Below are positions 11,931 to 24,600 of a stretch of 64,000 nt of DNA, one piece after another. Numbering within the stretch: position 1 is the stretch's first letter; each line of letters begins with the position of its first letter. The translations under genes were made by a program, and so were the position numbers. The DNA lies in assembly GCF_050948215.1 (NCBI RefSeq), contig NW_027488876.1, positions 1-64,000 of the forward strand, given 5' to 3'. Source of the stretch: Halictus rubicundus (taxonomy: Eukaryota > Arthropoda > Insecta > Hymenoptera > Halictidae). The notes below the pieces were generated by a model. It had not been told where the DNA came from, made no database searches, and was given only the letters and a program-made list of their open reading frames with translations.

Positions 11931-14900
11931 AGGATAGAGGACAGGATATGATAGAGGATAGGATAGGATAGGATAGAGGATAGGAGAGGATAGAGGATAG
12001 GATAGGATAGAGGATAGGATCGGATAGAGGATATGATAGGGGATTGGATAGGATAGAGGAAAGGATAGGATAGAGGATAGGATAGGATAGAGGATAGGAT
12101 AGGATAGAGGATAGGATAAGATAGAGGATAGGATAGGATAGAGGATAGGATAGGATAGAGGATAGGATAGGATAGAGGATAGGATATGATAGAGGATAGG
12201 ATAGGATAGAGGATAGGATAGGATAGAGGATAGGATAGGATAGAGGATAGGATAGGACAGAGGATAGGATAGTATAGAGGATAGGATAGGATAGAGGATA
12301 GGATAGGATAGAGGATAGGATGCGATAGAGGATACGAAAGGATAGGATAGAGGGTAGGATAGGATAGAGGATAGGATAGGATAGAGGATAGGATAGAATA
12401 GGGGATATGATATAAAAGAGGATAGGATAGGATAGAGGGTAGGATAGGATAGAGGATAGGATAGGATAGAGGATAGGAGAGGATAGAGGATAGGATATGA
12501 TAGAGTATAGGATAGGATAGAGGATAGGATAGGATAGAGGATAGGATAGGATAGAGGATAGGATAGGATAGAGGATAGGATAGTATAGAGGATAGGATAA
12601 GAAAGAGGATATGATAGGATAGACGATAGGATAGGATAGAGGATAGGATATGATAGAGGATAGGATAGGATAGAGGATAGGATAGGATAGAGGATAGGAT
12701 AGGATAGATGATAGGATAGGATAGAGGATAGGATAGGATAGAGGATAGGATATGATAGATTATAGGATAGGATAGAAGATAGGATATGATAGATGATAGG
12801 ATACGATAGAGGATAGGATAAGATAGAGGATAAGATAGGATAGAGGATAGGATAGGATAGAGGATAGAATAGGATAGAGGATAGGATATGATAGAGGATA
12901 GGATAGGATAGAAGATAGGATCGGATAGAGGATAGGATAGGACAGAGGATACGATAGGATAGGATAGAGAATAGGATAGGATAGAGGATAGGATAGGATA
13001 GAGGATAGGATAGGATAGAGGATGGAATAGGATAGAGGATAGGATATGATAGATGATAGGATAGGATAGAGGATAGGATAGGATAGAGGATAGGGTAGGA
13101 TAGAGGATAGGATAGAATAGGGGATAGGATATAATAGAGGATAGGATAGGATAGAGGATAGGATACGATAGAGGATACGATAGGATAGGATAGAGGGTAG
13201 GATAGGATAGAGGATAGGATAGGATAGAGGATAGGATAGGATAGAGGATAGCATAGGATAGAGGATAGGATAGGATAGGATAGAGGATAGGATAGTATAG
13301 AAGATAGGATAGGATAGAGGATAGGATAGGATAGAGGATAGGATGCGATAGAGGATACGAAAGGATAGGATAGAGGGTAGGATAGGATAGAGGATAGGAT
13401 AGGATAGAGGATAGGAGAGGATAGAGGATAGGATATGATAGAGGATAGGATAGGATAGAAGATAGGATAGGATAGATGATAGGATAGGATAGAGGATAGG
13501 ATAAGATAGAGGATAAGATAGGGGATATGATAGGATAGAGGATAGGATAGGATAGAGGATAGGATACGATAGGATGGGATACAGGATAGGATATGATAGA
13601 GGATAGGATAGGATAGAAGATGGGATCGGATAGAGGATAGGATAGAGGATTGGATAGGATAGAGGATAGGATAAGATAGAGGATAGGATAGGATAGAGGA
13701 TAGGATAGGATAGAGGATAGGATAGGATAGAGGATAGGTTGCGATAGAGGATACGAAAGGATAGGATAGAGGGTAGGATAGGATAGAGGATAGGTTAGGA
13801 TAGAGGATAGGAGAGGATAGAGGAGAGGATACGATAGAGGATACGATAGGATAGGATAGAGGGTAGGATAGGATAGAGGATAGGATAGGATAGAGGATAG
13901 GATAGGATAGAGGATAGCATAGGATAGATGATAGGATAGGATAGGATAGTATAGAGGATAGGATAGGATAGAGGATAGGATAGGATAGAGGATAGGATGC
14001 GATAGAGGATACGAAAGGATAGGATAGAGGGTAGGATAGGATAGAGGATAGGATAGGATAGAGGATAGGATATGATAGAGGATAGGATAGGATAGAAGAT
14101 AGGATAGGATAGAGGATAGGATAGAATAGGGGATAGGATATAATAGAGGATAGGATAGGATAGAGGATAGGATACGATAGAGGATAGGATAGGATAGATG
14201 ATAGGATAGGATAGATGATAGGATAGGATAGAGGATAGGATAAGATAGAGGGTACGATAGGATAGATGATATTATAGGAAAGAGGAAAGGATATGATAGA
14301 GGATACGATATTGTAGAGGATAGGATAGGATAGAGGATAGGATAGGATAGAGGATAGGATAGGATAGAGGATAGGATAGGATAGAGGATAGGATAGGATA
14401 GAGGATAGGATATGATAGAGGATAGGATAGGATAGAAGATAGGATAGGATAGAAGATAGGATAGGATAGAGGATAGGATAAGATAGAGGATAAGATAGGA
14501 TAGAGGATAGGATAGGATAGAGGATAGGATATGATAGAGGATAGGATAGGATAGAAGATAGGTTCGGATAGAGGATAGGATAGAGGATTGGATAGGATAG
14601 AGGATAGGATAAGATAGAGGATAGGATAGGATAGAGGATAGGATACGATAGAGGATAGGATAGGATAGAGGATAGGATCGGATAGAGGATAGCATAGGAT
14701 AGAGGATAGGATAGGATAGGATAGAGGATAGGATAGTATAGAGGATAGGATAGGATAGAGGATAGGATAGGATAGAGGATAGGATGCGATAGAGGATACG
14801 AAAGGATAGGATAGAGGGTAGGATAGGATAGAGGATAGGATAGGATAGAGGATAGGAGAGGATAGAGGATAGGATAGGATAGAGGATAGGAGAGGATAGA

Positions 14901-15872
14901 GGATAGGATACGATAGAGGATACGATAGGATAGGATAGAGGGTAGGATAGGATAGAGGATAGGATAGGATAGAGGATAGGATAGGATAGAGGATAGCATA
15001 GGATAGAGGATAGGATAGGATAGGATAGAGGATAGGATAGTATAGAGGATAGGATAGGATAGAGGATAGGATAGGATAGAGGATAGGATGCGATAGAGGA
15101 TACGAAAGGATAGGATAGAGGGTAGGATAGGATAGAGGATAGGATAGGATAGAGGATAGGAGAGGATAGAGGATAGGATATGATAGAGGATAGGATATGA
15201 TAGAGGATAGGATAGGATAGAGGATAGGAGAGGATAGAGGATAGGATAGGATAGAGGATAGGATATGATAGAGGATAGGATAGGATAGAAGATAGGATAG
15301 GATAGATGATAGGATAGGATAGAGGATAGGATAAGATAGAGGATAAGATAGGATAGAGGATAGGATAGGATAGAGGATAGAATAGGATAGAGGATAGGAT
15401 CGGATAGAGGATATGATAGGGGATTGGATAGGATAGAGGAAAGGATAGGATAGAGGATAGGATAGGATAGAGGATAGGATAGGATAGAGGATAGGATAAG
15501 ATAGAGGATAGGATAGGATAGAGGATAGGATAGGATAGAGGATAGGATAGGATAGAGGATAGGATATGATAGAGGATAGGATAGGATAGAGGATAGGATA
15601 GGATAGAGGATAGGATAGGATAGAGGATAGGATAGGACAGAGGATAGGATAGTATAGAGGATAGGATAGGATAGAGGATAGGATAGGATAGAGGATAGGA
15701 TAGGATAGAGGATAGGATAGGATAGAGGTTAGGATAGGATAGAGGATAGGATAGGACAGAGGATAGGATAGTATAGAGGATAGGATAGGATAGAGGATAG
15801 GATAGGATAGAGGATAGGATGCGATAGAGGATACGAAAGGATAGGATAGAGGGTAGGATAGGATAGAGGATA
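11910..15872 (+). repeat. 3,963-bp nested repeat, first unit of 10.5-kb copy 1
   Basis: The unit runs from the TTATAGGATAGAGG...GACAGG marker at 11910 to the same marker at 15873, exactly 3,963 bp. The equivalent spacing in the second 10.5-kb copy (22406 to 26369) is also exactly 3,963. It contains the GAATAGGGG (~12,379), GATTATAGG (12760), TTGCGATAG (~13,739) and TTATAGGAAAGAGG (14272) markers in that order. Confidence 0.75.
12760..12807 (+). repeat. GATTATAGG...GAAGATAGG marker, reference copy
   Basis: This compound variant joins ATTATAGG, ATAGAAGATAGG, ATATGATAGATGATAGG and ATACGATAG. The TTA lies at 6470, 8948, 12760, 17114, ~19571, 23273, 27231, ~33781, 34718, 43969, 48386, 50941, 53845, 56400 and 60601, among others. 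A TTATAGGATAGGATAGAGGG form occurs at ~4872, 29819 and 32152. The ~500 bases to the right of 12760, 23273 and 34718 read the same in all three places. Confidence 0.75.
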
Positions 15873-18450
15873 TTATAGGATAGAGGATAGGAGAGGATAG
15901 AGGACAGGATATGATAGAGGATAGGATAGGATAGAGGATAGGATAGGATAGAGGATAGGAGAGGATAGAGGATAGGATAGGATAGAGGATAGGATCGGAT
16001 AGAGGATATGATAGGGGATTGGATAGGATAGAGGAAAGGATAGGATAGAGGATAGGATAGGATAGAGGATAGGATAGGATAGAGGATAGGATAAGATAGA
16101 GGATAGGATAGGATAGAGGATAGGATAGGATAGAGGATAGGATAGGATAGAGGATAGGATATGATAGAGGATAGGATAGGATAGAGGATAGGATAGGATA
16201 GAGGATAGGATAGGATAGAGGATAGGATAGGACAGAGGATAGGATAGTATAGAGGATAGGATAGGATAGAGGATAGGATAGGATAGAGGATAGGATGCGA
16301 TAGAGGATACGAAAGGATAGGATAGAGGGTAGGATAGGATAGAGGATAGGATAGGATAGAGGATAGGATAGAATAGGGGATAGGATATAATAGAGGATAG
16401 GATAGGATAGAGGGTAGGATAGGATAGAGGATAGGATAGGATAGAGGATAGGAGAGGATAGAGGATAGGATATGATAGAGTATAGGATAGGATAGAGGAT
16501 AGGATAGGATAGAGGATAGGATAGGATAGAGGATAGGATATGATAGAGGATAGGATAGGATAGAGGATAGGATAGGATAGAGGATAGGATAGGATAGAGG
16601 ATAGGATAGGACAGAGGATAGGATAGTATAGAGGATAGGATAGGATAGAGGATAGGATAGGATAGAGGATAGGATGCGATAGAGGATACGAAAGGATAGG
16701 ATAGAGGGTAGGATAGGATAGAGGATAGGATAGGATAGAGGATAGGATAGAATAGGGGATAGGATATAATAGAGGATAGGATAGGATAGAGGGTAGGATA
16801 GGATAGAGGATAGGATAGGATAGAGGATAGGAGAGGATAGAGGATAGGATATGATAGAGTATAGGATAGGATAGAGGATAGGATAGGATAGAGGATAGGA
16901 TAGGATAGAGGATAGGATAGGATAGAGGATAGGATAGTATAGAGGATAGGATAAGATAGAGGATATGATAGGATAGACGATAGGATAGGATAGAGGATAG
17001 GATATGATAGAGGATAGGATAGGATAGAGGATAGGATAGGATAGAGGATAGGATAGGATAGATGATAGGATAGGATAGAGGATAGGATAGGATAGAGGAT
17101 AGGATATGATAGATTATAGGATAGGATAGAAGATAGGATATGATAGATGATAGGATACGATAGAGGATAGGATAAGATAGAGGATAAGATAGGATAGAGG
17201 ATAGGATAGGATAGAGGATAGAATAGGATAGAGGATAGGATATGATAGAGGATAGGATAGGATAGAAGATAGGATCGGATAGAGGATAGGATAGGACAGA
17301 GGATACGATAGGATAGGATAGAGAATAGGATAGGATAGAGGATAGGATAGGATAGAGGATAGGATAGGATAGAGGATAGAATAGGATAGAGGATAGGATA
17401 TGATAGATGATAGGATAGGATAGAGGATAGGATAGGATAGAGGATAGGGTAGGATAGAGGATAGGATAGAATAGGGGATAGGATATAATAGAGGATAGGA
17501 TAGGATAGAGGATAATATACGATAGAGGATACGATAGCATAGGATAGAGGGTAGGATAGGATAGAGGATAGGATAGGATAGAGGATAGGAGAGGATAGAG
17601 GATAGGATAGGATAGAGGATAGGATATGATAGAGGATAGGATAGGATAGAAGATAGGATAGGATAGATGATAGGATAGGATAGAGGATAGGATAAGATAG
17701 AGGATAGGATATGATAGAGGATAGGATAGGATAGAAGATAGGATAGGATAGATGATAGGATAGGATAGAGGATAGGATAAGATAGAGGATAAGATAGGGG
17801 ATATGATAGGATAGAGGATAGGATAGGATAGAGGATAGGATACGATAGGATGGGATACAGGATAGGATATGATAGAGGATAGGATAGGATAGAAGATGGG
17901 ATCGGATAGAGGATAGGATAGAGGATTGGATAGGATAGAGGATAGGATAAGATAGAGGATAGGATAGGATAGAGGATAGGATAGGATAGAGGATAGGGGA
18001 TAGGATAGAGGATAGGTTGCGATAGAGGATACGAGAGGATAGGATAGAGGGTAGGATAGGATAGAGGATAGGTTAGGATAGAGGATAGGAGAGGATAGAG
18101 GATAGCATAGGATAGATGATAGGATAGGATAGGATAGTATAGAGGATAGGATAGGATAGAGGATAGGATAGGATAGAGGATAGGATGCGATAGAGGATAC
18201 GAAAGGATAGGATAGAGGGTAGGATAGGATAGAGGATAGGATAGGATAGAGGATAGGATATGATAGAGGATAGGATAGGATAGAAGATAGGATAGGATAG
18301 AGGATAGGATAGAATAGGGGATAGGATATAATAGAGGATAGGATAGGATAGAGGATAGGATACGATAGAGGATAGGATAGGATAGAGGATAGGATAGGAT
18401 AGATGATAGGATAGGATAGAGGATAGGATAAGATAGAGGGTACGATAGGA
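15873..18450 (+). repeat. 3.96-kb nested repeat, second unit of 10.5-kb copy 1 (shortened)
   Basis: The marker order of the preceding unit is repeated: GAATAGGGG at 16371 and again at 16750, GATTATAGG at 17114, TTGCGATAG ~18,017, TTATAGGAAAGAGG at 18460. The doubled GAATAGGGG reflects a 379-bp internal tandem duplication. The block from 17.99 to 18.1 kb has a local rearrangement (a GATAGGGGATAGG join) and lacks part of the sequence present near 28.2 kb. Confidence 0.65.
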
Positions 18451-18649
18451 TAGATGATATTATAGGAAAGAGGAAAGGATATGATAGAGGATAGGATAGT
18501 ATAGAGGATAGGATAGGATAGAGGATAGGATAGGATAGAGGATAGGATAGGACAGAGGATAGGATAGTATAGAGGATAGGATAGGATAGAGGATAGGATA
18601 GGATAGAGGATAGGATGCGATAGAGGATACGAAAGGATAGGATAGAGGG

Positions 18650-21600
18650 TAGGATAGGATAGAGGATAGGATAGGATAGAGGATAGGATAGGATAGAGGA
18701 TAGCATAGGATAGAGGATAGGATAGGATAGGATAGGATAGAGGATAGGATAGTATAGAGGATAGGATAGGATAGGATAGAGGATAGGATGCGATAGAGGA
18801 TACGAAAGGATAGGATAGAGGGTAGGATAGGATAGAGGATAGGATAGGATAGAGGATAGGAGAGGATAGAGGATAGGATATGATAGAGGATAGGATATGA
18901 TAGAGGATAGGATAGGATAGAGGATAGGAGAGGATAGAGGATAGGATAGGATAGAGGATAGGATAGGATAGAGGATAGGATAGGATAGAGGATAGGATAT
19001 GATAGAGGATAGGATAGGATAGAGGATAGGATAGGATAGAGGATAGGATAGGATAGAGGATAGGATAGGATAGAGGATAGGATAGGACAGAGGATAGGAT
19101 AGTATAGAGGATAGGATAGGATAGAGGATAGGATAGGATAGAGGATAGGATGCGATAGAGGATACGAAAGGATAGGATAGAGGGTAGGATAGGATAGAGG
19201 ATAGGATAGGATAGAGGATAGGAGAGGATAGAGGATAGGATACGATAGAGGATAGGATAGGATAGAGGATAGGATAGTATAGAGGATAGGATAAGATAGA
19301 GGATATGATAGGATAGACGATAGGATAGGATAGAGGATAGGATATGATAGAGGATAGGATAGGATAGAGAATAGGATAGGATAGAGGATAGGATAGGATA
19401 GATGATAGGATAGGATAGAGGATAGGATAAGATAGAGGATACGATAGGATAGATGATATTATAGGAAAGAGGAAAGGATATGATAGAGGATACGATATTG
19501 TAGAGGATAGGATAGGATAGAGGATAGGATAGGATAGAGGATAGGATAGGATAGAGGATAGGATATGATAGATTATAGGATAGGATAGAAGATAGGATAT
19601 GATAGATGATAGGATACGATAGAGGATAGGATAAGATAGAGGATAAGATAGGATAGAGGATAGGATAGGATAGAGGATAGAATAGGATAGAGGATAGGAT
19701 CGGATAGAGGATATGATAGGGGATTGGATAGGATAGAGGAAAGGATAGGATAGAGGATAGGATAGGATAGAGGATAGGATAGGATAGAGGATAGGATAAG
19801 ATAGAGGATAGGATAGGATAGAGGATAGGATAGGATAGAGGATAGGATAGGATAGAGGATAGGATATGATAGAGGATAGGATAGGATAGAGGATAGGATA
19901 GGATAGAGGATAGGATAGGATAGAGGATAGGATAGGACAGAGGATAGGATAGTATAGAGGATAGGATAGGATAGAGGATAGGATAGGATAGAGGATAGGA
20001 TAGGACAGAGGATAGGATAGGATAGAGGATAGGATAGGATAGAGGATAGGATAGGACAGAGGATAGGATAGTATAGAGGATAGGATAGGATAGAGGATAG
20101 GATAGGATAGAGGATAGGATGCGATAGAGGATACGAAAGGATAGGATAGAGGGTAGGATAGGATAGAGGATATTATAGGATAGAGGATAGGAGAGGATAG
20201 AGGACAGGATATGATAGAGGATAGGATAGGATAGAGGATAGGATAGGATAGAGGATAGGATAGGATAGAGGATAGGATAGGATAGAGGATAGGATAGGAC
20301 AGAGGATAGGATAGTATAGAGGATAGGATAGTATAGAGGATAGGATAGGATAGAGGATAGGATAGGATAGAGGATAGGTTGCGATAGAGGATACGAAAGG
20401 ATAGGATAGAGGGTAGGATAGGATAGAGGATAGGTTAGGATAGAGGATAGGAGAGGATAGAGGAGAGGATACGATAGAGGATACGATAGGATAGGATAGA
20501 GGGTAGGATAGGATAGAGGATAGGATAGGATAGAGGATAGGATGCGATAGAGGATACGAAAGGATAGGATAGAGGGTAGGATAGGATAGAGGATATTATA
20601 GGATAGAGGATAGGAGAGGATAGAGGACAGGATATGATAGAGGATAGGATAGGATAGAGGATAGGATAGGATAGAGGATAGGATAGTATAGAGGATAGGA
20701 TAGGATAGAGGATAGTATAGGATAGAGGATAGGATGCGATAGAGGATACGAAAGGATAGGATAGAGGGTAGGATAGGATAGAGGATAGGATAGGATAGAG
20801 GATAGGAGAGGATAGAGGATAGGATACGATAGAGGATACGATAGGATAGGATAGAGGGTAGGATAGGATAGAGGATAGGATAGGATAGAGGATAGGATAG
20901 GATAGAGGATAGCATAGGATAGAGGATAGGATAGGATAGGATAGAGGATAGGATAGTATAGAGGATAGGATAGGATAGAGGATAGGATAGGATAGAGGAT
21001 AGGATGCGATAGAGGATACGAAAGGATAGGATAGAGGGTAGGATAGGATAGAGGATAGGATAGGATAGAGGATAGGAGAGGATAGAGGATAGGATATGAT
21101 AGAGGATAGGATATGATAGAGGATAGGATAGGATAGAGGATAGGAGAGGATAGAGGATAGGATAGGATAGAGGATAGGATAGGATAGAGGATAGGATAGG
21201 ATAGAGGATAGGATATGATAGAGGATAGGATAGGATAGAGGATAGGATAGGATAGAGGATAGGATAGGATAGAGGATAGGATAGGATAGAGGATAGGATA
21301 GGACAGAGGATAGGATAGTATAGAGGATAGGATAGGATAGAGGATAGGATAGGATAGAGGATAGGATGCGATAGAGGATACGAAAGGATAGGATAGAGGG
21401 TAGGATAGGATAGAGGATAGGATAGGATAGAGGATAGGAGAGGATAGAGGATAGGATACGATAGAGGATATGATAGGATAGAGGATAGGATAGTATAGAG
21501 GATAGGATAAGATAGAGGATATGATAGGATAGACGATAGGATAGGATAGAGGATAGGATATGATAGAGGATAGGATAGGATAGAGAATAGGATAGGATAG

Positions 21601-24600
21601 AGGATAGGATAGGATAGATGATAGGATAGGATAGAGGATAGGATAAGATAGAGGATACGATAGGATAGATGATATTATAGGAAAGAGGAAAGGATATGAT
21701 AGAGGATACGATATTGTAGAGGATAGGATAGGATAGAGGATAGGATAGGATAGAGGATAGGATAGGATAGAGGATAGGATAGGATAGAGGATAGGATATG
21801 ATAGATTATAGGATAGGATAGAAGATAGGATATGATAGATGATAGGATACGATAGAGGATAGGATAAGATAGAGGATAAGATAGGATAGAGGATAGGATA
21901 GGATAGAGGATAGAATAGGATAGAGGATAGGATCGGATAGAGGATATGATAGGGGATTGGATAGGATAGAGGAAAGGATAGGATAGAGGATAGGATAGGA
22001 TAGAGGATAGGATAGGATAGAGGATAGGATAAGATAGAGGATAGGATAGGATAGAGGATAGGATAGGATAGAGGATAGGATAGGATAGAGGATAGGATAT
22101 GATAGAGGATAGGATAGGATAGAGGATAGGATAGGATAGAGGATAGGATAGGATAGAGGATAGGATAGGACAGAGGATAGGATAGTATAGAGGATAGGAT
22201 AGGATAGAGGATAGGATAGGATAGAGGATAGGATAGGATAGAGGATAGGATAGGATAGAGGATAGGATAGGATAGAGGATAGGATAGGACAGAGGATAGG
22301 ATAGTATAGAGGATAGGATAGGATAGAGGATAGGATAGGATAGAGGATAGGATGCGATAGAGGATACGAAAGGATAGGATAGAGGGTAGGATAGGATAGA
22401 GGATATTATAGGATAGAGGATAGGAGAGGATAGAGGACAGGATATGATAGAGGATAGGATAGGATAGGATAGAGGATAGGAGAGGATAGAGGATAGGATA
22501 GGATAGAGGATAGGATCGGATAGAGGATATGATAGGGGATTGGATAGGATAGAGGAAAGGATAGGATAGAGGATAGGATAGGATAGAGGATAGGATAGGA
22601 TAGAGGATAGGATAAGATAGAGGATAGGATAGGATAGAGGATAGGATAGGATAGAGGATAGGATAGGATAGAGGATAGGATATGATAGAGGATAGGATAG
22701 GATAGAGGATAGGATAGGATAGAGGATAGGATAGGATAGAGGATAGGATAGGACAGAGGATAGGATAGTATAGAGGATAGGATAGGATAGAGGATAGGAT
22801 AGGATAGAGGATAGGATGCGATAGAGGATACGAAAGGATAGGATAGAGGGTAGGATAGGATAGAGGATAGGATAGGATAGAGGATAGGATAGAATAGGGG
22901 ATATGATATAAAAGAGGATAGGATAGGATAGAGGGTAGGATAGGATAGAGGATAGGATAGGATAGAGGATAGGAGAGGATAGAGGATAGGATATGATAGA
23001 GTATAGGATAGGATAGAGGATAGGATAGGATAGAGGATAGGATAGGATAGAGGATAGGATAGGATAGAGGATAGGATAGGATAGAGGATAGGATAGTATA
23101 GAGGATAGGATAAGAAAGAGGATATGATAGGATAGACGATAGGATAGGATAGAGGATAGGATATGATAGAGGATAGGATAGGATAGAGGATAGGATAGGA
23201 TAGAGGATAGGATAGGATAGATGATAGGATAGGATAGAGGATAGGATAGGATAGAGGATAGGATATGATAGATTATAGGATAGGATAGAAGATAGGATAT
23301 GATAGATGATAGGATACGATAGAGGATAGGATAAGATAGAGGATAAGATAGGATAGAGGATAGGATAGGATAGAGGATAGAATAGGATAGAGGATAGGAT
23401 ATGATAGAGGATAGGATAGGATAGAAGATAGGATCGGATAGAGGATAGGATAGGACAGAGGATACGATAGGATAGGATAGAGAATAGGATAGGATAGAGG
23501 ATAGGATAGGATAGAGGATAGGATAGGATAGAGGATAGAATAGGATAGAGGATAGGATATGATAGATGATAGGATAGGATAGAGGATAGGATAGGATAGA
23601 GGATAGGGTAGGATAGAGGATAGGATAGAATAGGGGATAGGATATAATAGAGGATAGGATAGGATAGAGGATAGGATACGATAGAGGATACGATAGGATA
23701 GGATAGAGGGTAGGATAGGATAGAGGATAGGATAGGATAGAGGATAGGATAGGATAGAGGATAGCATAGGATAGAGGATAGGATAGGATAGGATAGAGGA
23801 TAGGATAGTATAGAAGATAGGATAGGATAGAGGATAGGATAGGATAGAGGATAGGATGCGATAGAGGATACGAAAGGATAGGATAGAGGGTAGGATAGGT
23901 TAGAGGATAGGATAGGATAGAGGATAGGAGAGGATAGAGGATAGGATATGATAGAGGATAGGATAGGATAGAAGATAGGATAGGATAGATGATAGGATAG
24001 GATAGAGGATAGGATAAGATAGAGGATAAGATAGGGGATATGATAGGATAGAGGATAGGATAGGATAGAGGATAGGATACGATAGGATGGGATACAGGAT
24101 AGGATATGATAGAGGATAGGATAGGATAGAAGATGGGATCGGATAGAGGATAGGATAGAGGATTGGATAGGATAGAGGATAGGATAAGATAGAGGATAGG
24201 ATAGGATAGAGGATAGGATAGGATAGAGGATAGGATAGGATAGAGGATAGGTTGCGATAGAGGATACGAAAGGATAGGATAGAGGGTAGGATAGGATAGA
24301 GGATAGGTTAGGATAGAGGATAGGAGAGGATAGAGGAGAGGATACGATAGAGGATACGATAGGATAGGATAGAGGGTAGGATAGGATAGAGGATAGGATA
24401 GGATAGAGGATAGGATAGGATAGAGGATAGCATAGGATAGATGATAGGATAGGATAGGATAGTATAGAGGATAGGATAGGATAGAGGATAGGATAGGATA
24501 GAGGATAGGATGCGATAGAGGATACGAAAGGATAGGATAGAGGGTAGGATAGGATAGAGGATAGGATAGGATAGAGGATAGGATATGATAGAGGATAGGA

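Larger units (their letters stand above)
8000..18450 (+). repeat. ~10.5-kb higher-order repeat, copy 1
   Basis: It aligns with about 18.65-28.65 kb through a long ordered series of rare variants: GCATAGG 8067/18704, TTATAGGAAAGAGG 8834/19459 (offset 10,625), TTGCGATAG 9934/20379 (10,445), TTATAGGATAGAGG 11910/22406 (10,496), GATATAAAAGAGG ~12411/22907 (10,496), cassette 14272/24785 (10,513), TTATAGGATAGAGG 15873/26369 (10,496), AATATACG 17514/27631 (10,117), cassette 18460/28665 (10,205). Offsets step by 17 or 51 bp, or by one larger indel. A 379-bp tandem duplication (GAATAGGGG at 16371 and 16750) is present only in this copy. Confidence 0.85.

Noticed and set aside
12408..12420. TATAAAAG box on the + strand (also at ~22907)
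   Set aside because: It is a two-base variant of the recurrent GATATAATAG monomer, present only in two duplicated blocks, with no downstream gene.
12760..13254. An identical 164-codon frame at 12760-13254, 23273-23767 and 34718-35212, which might look like a conserved gene family
   Set aside because: The identity reflects duplicated satellite blocks, including third positions, and the frames are bounded by the same GCATAGG and TTATA variants. The same block at 56400 has a different frame length because of small indels.
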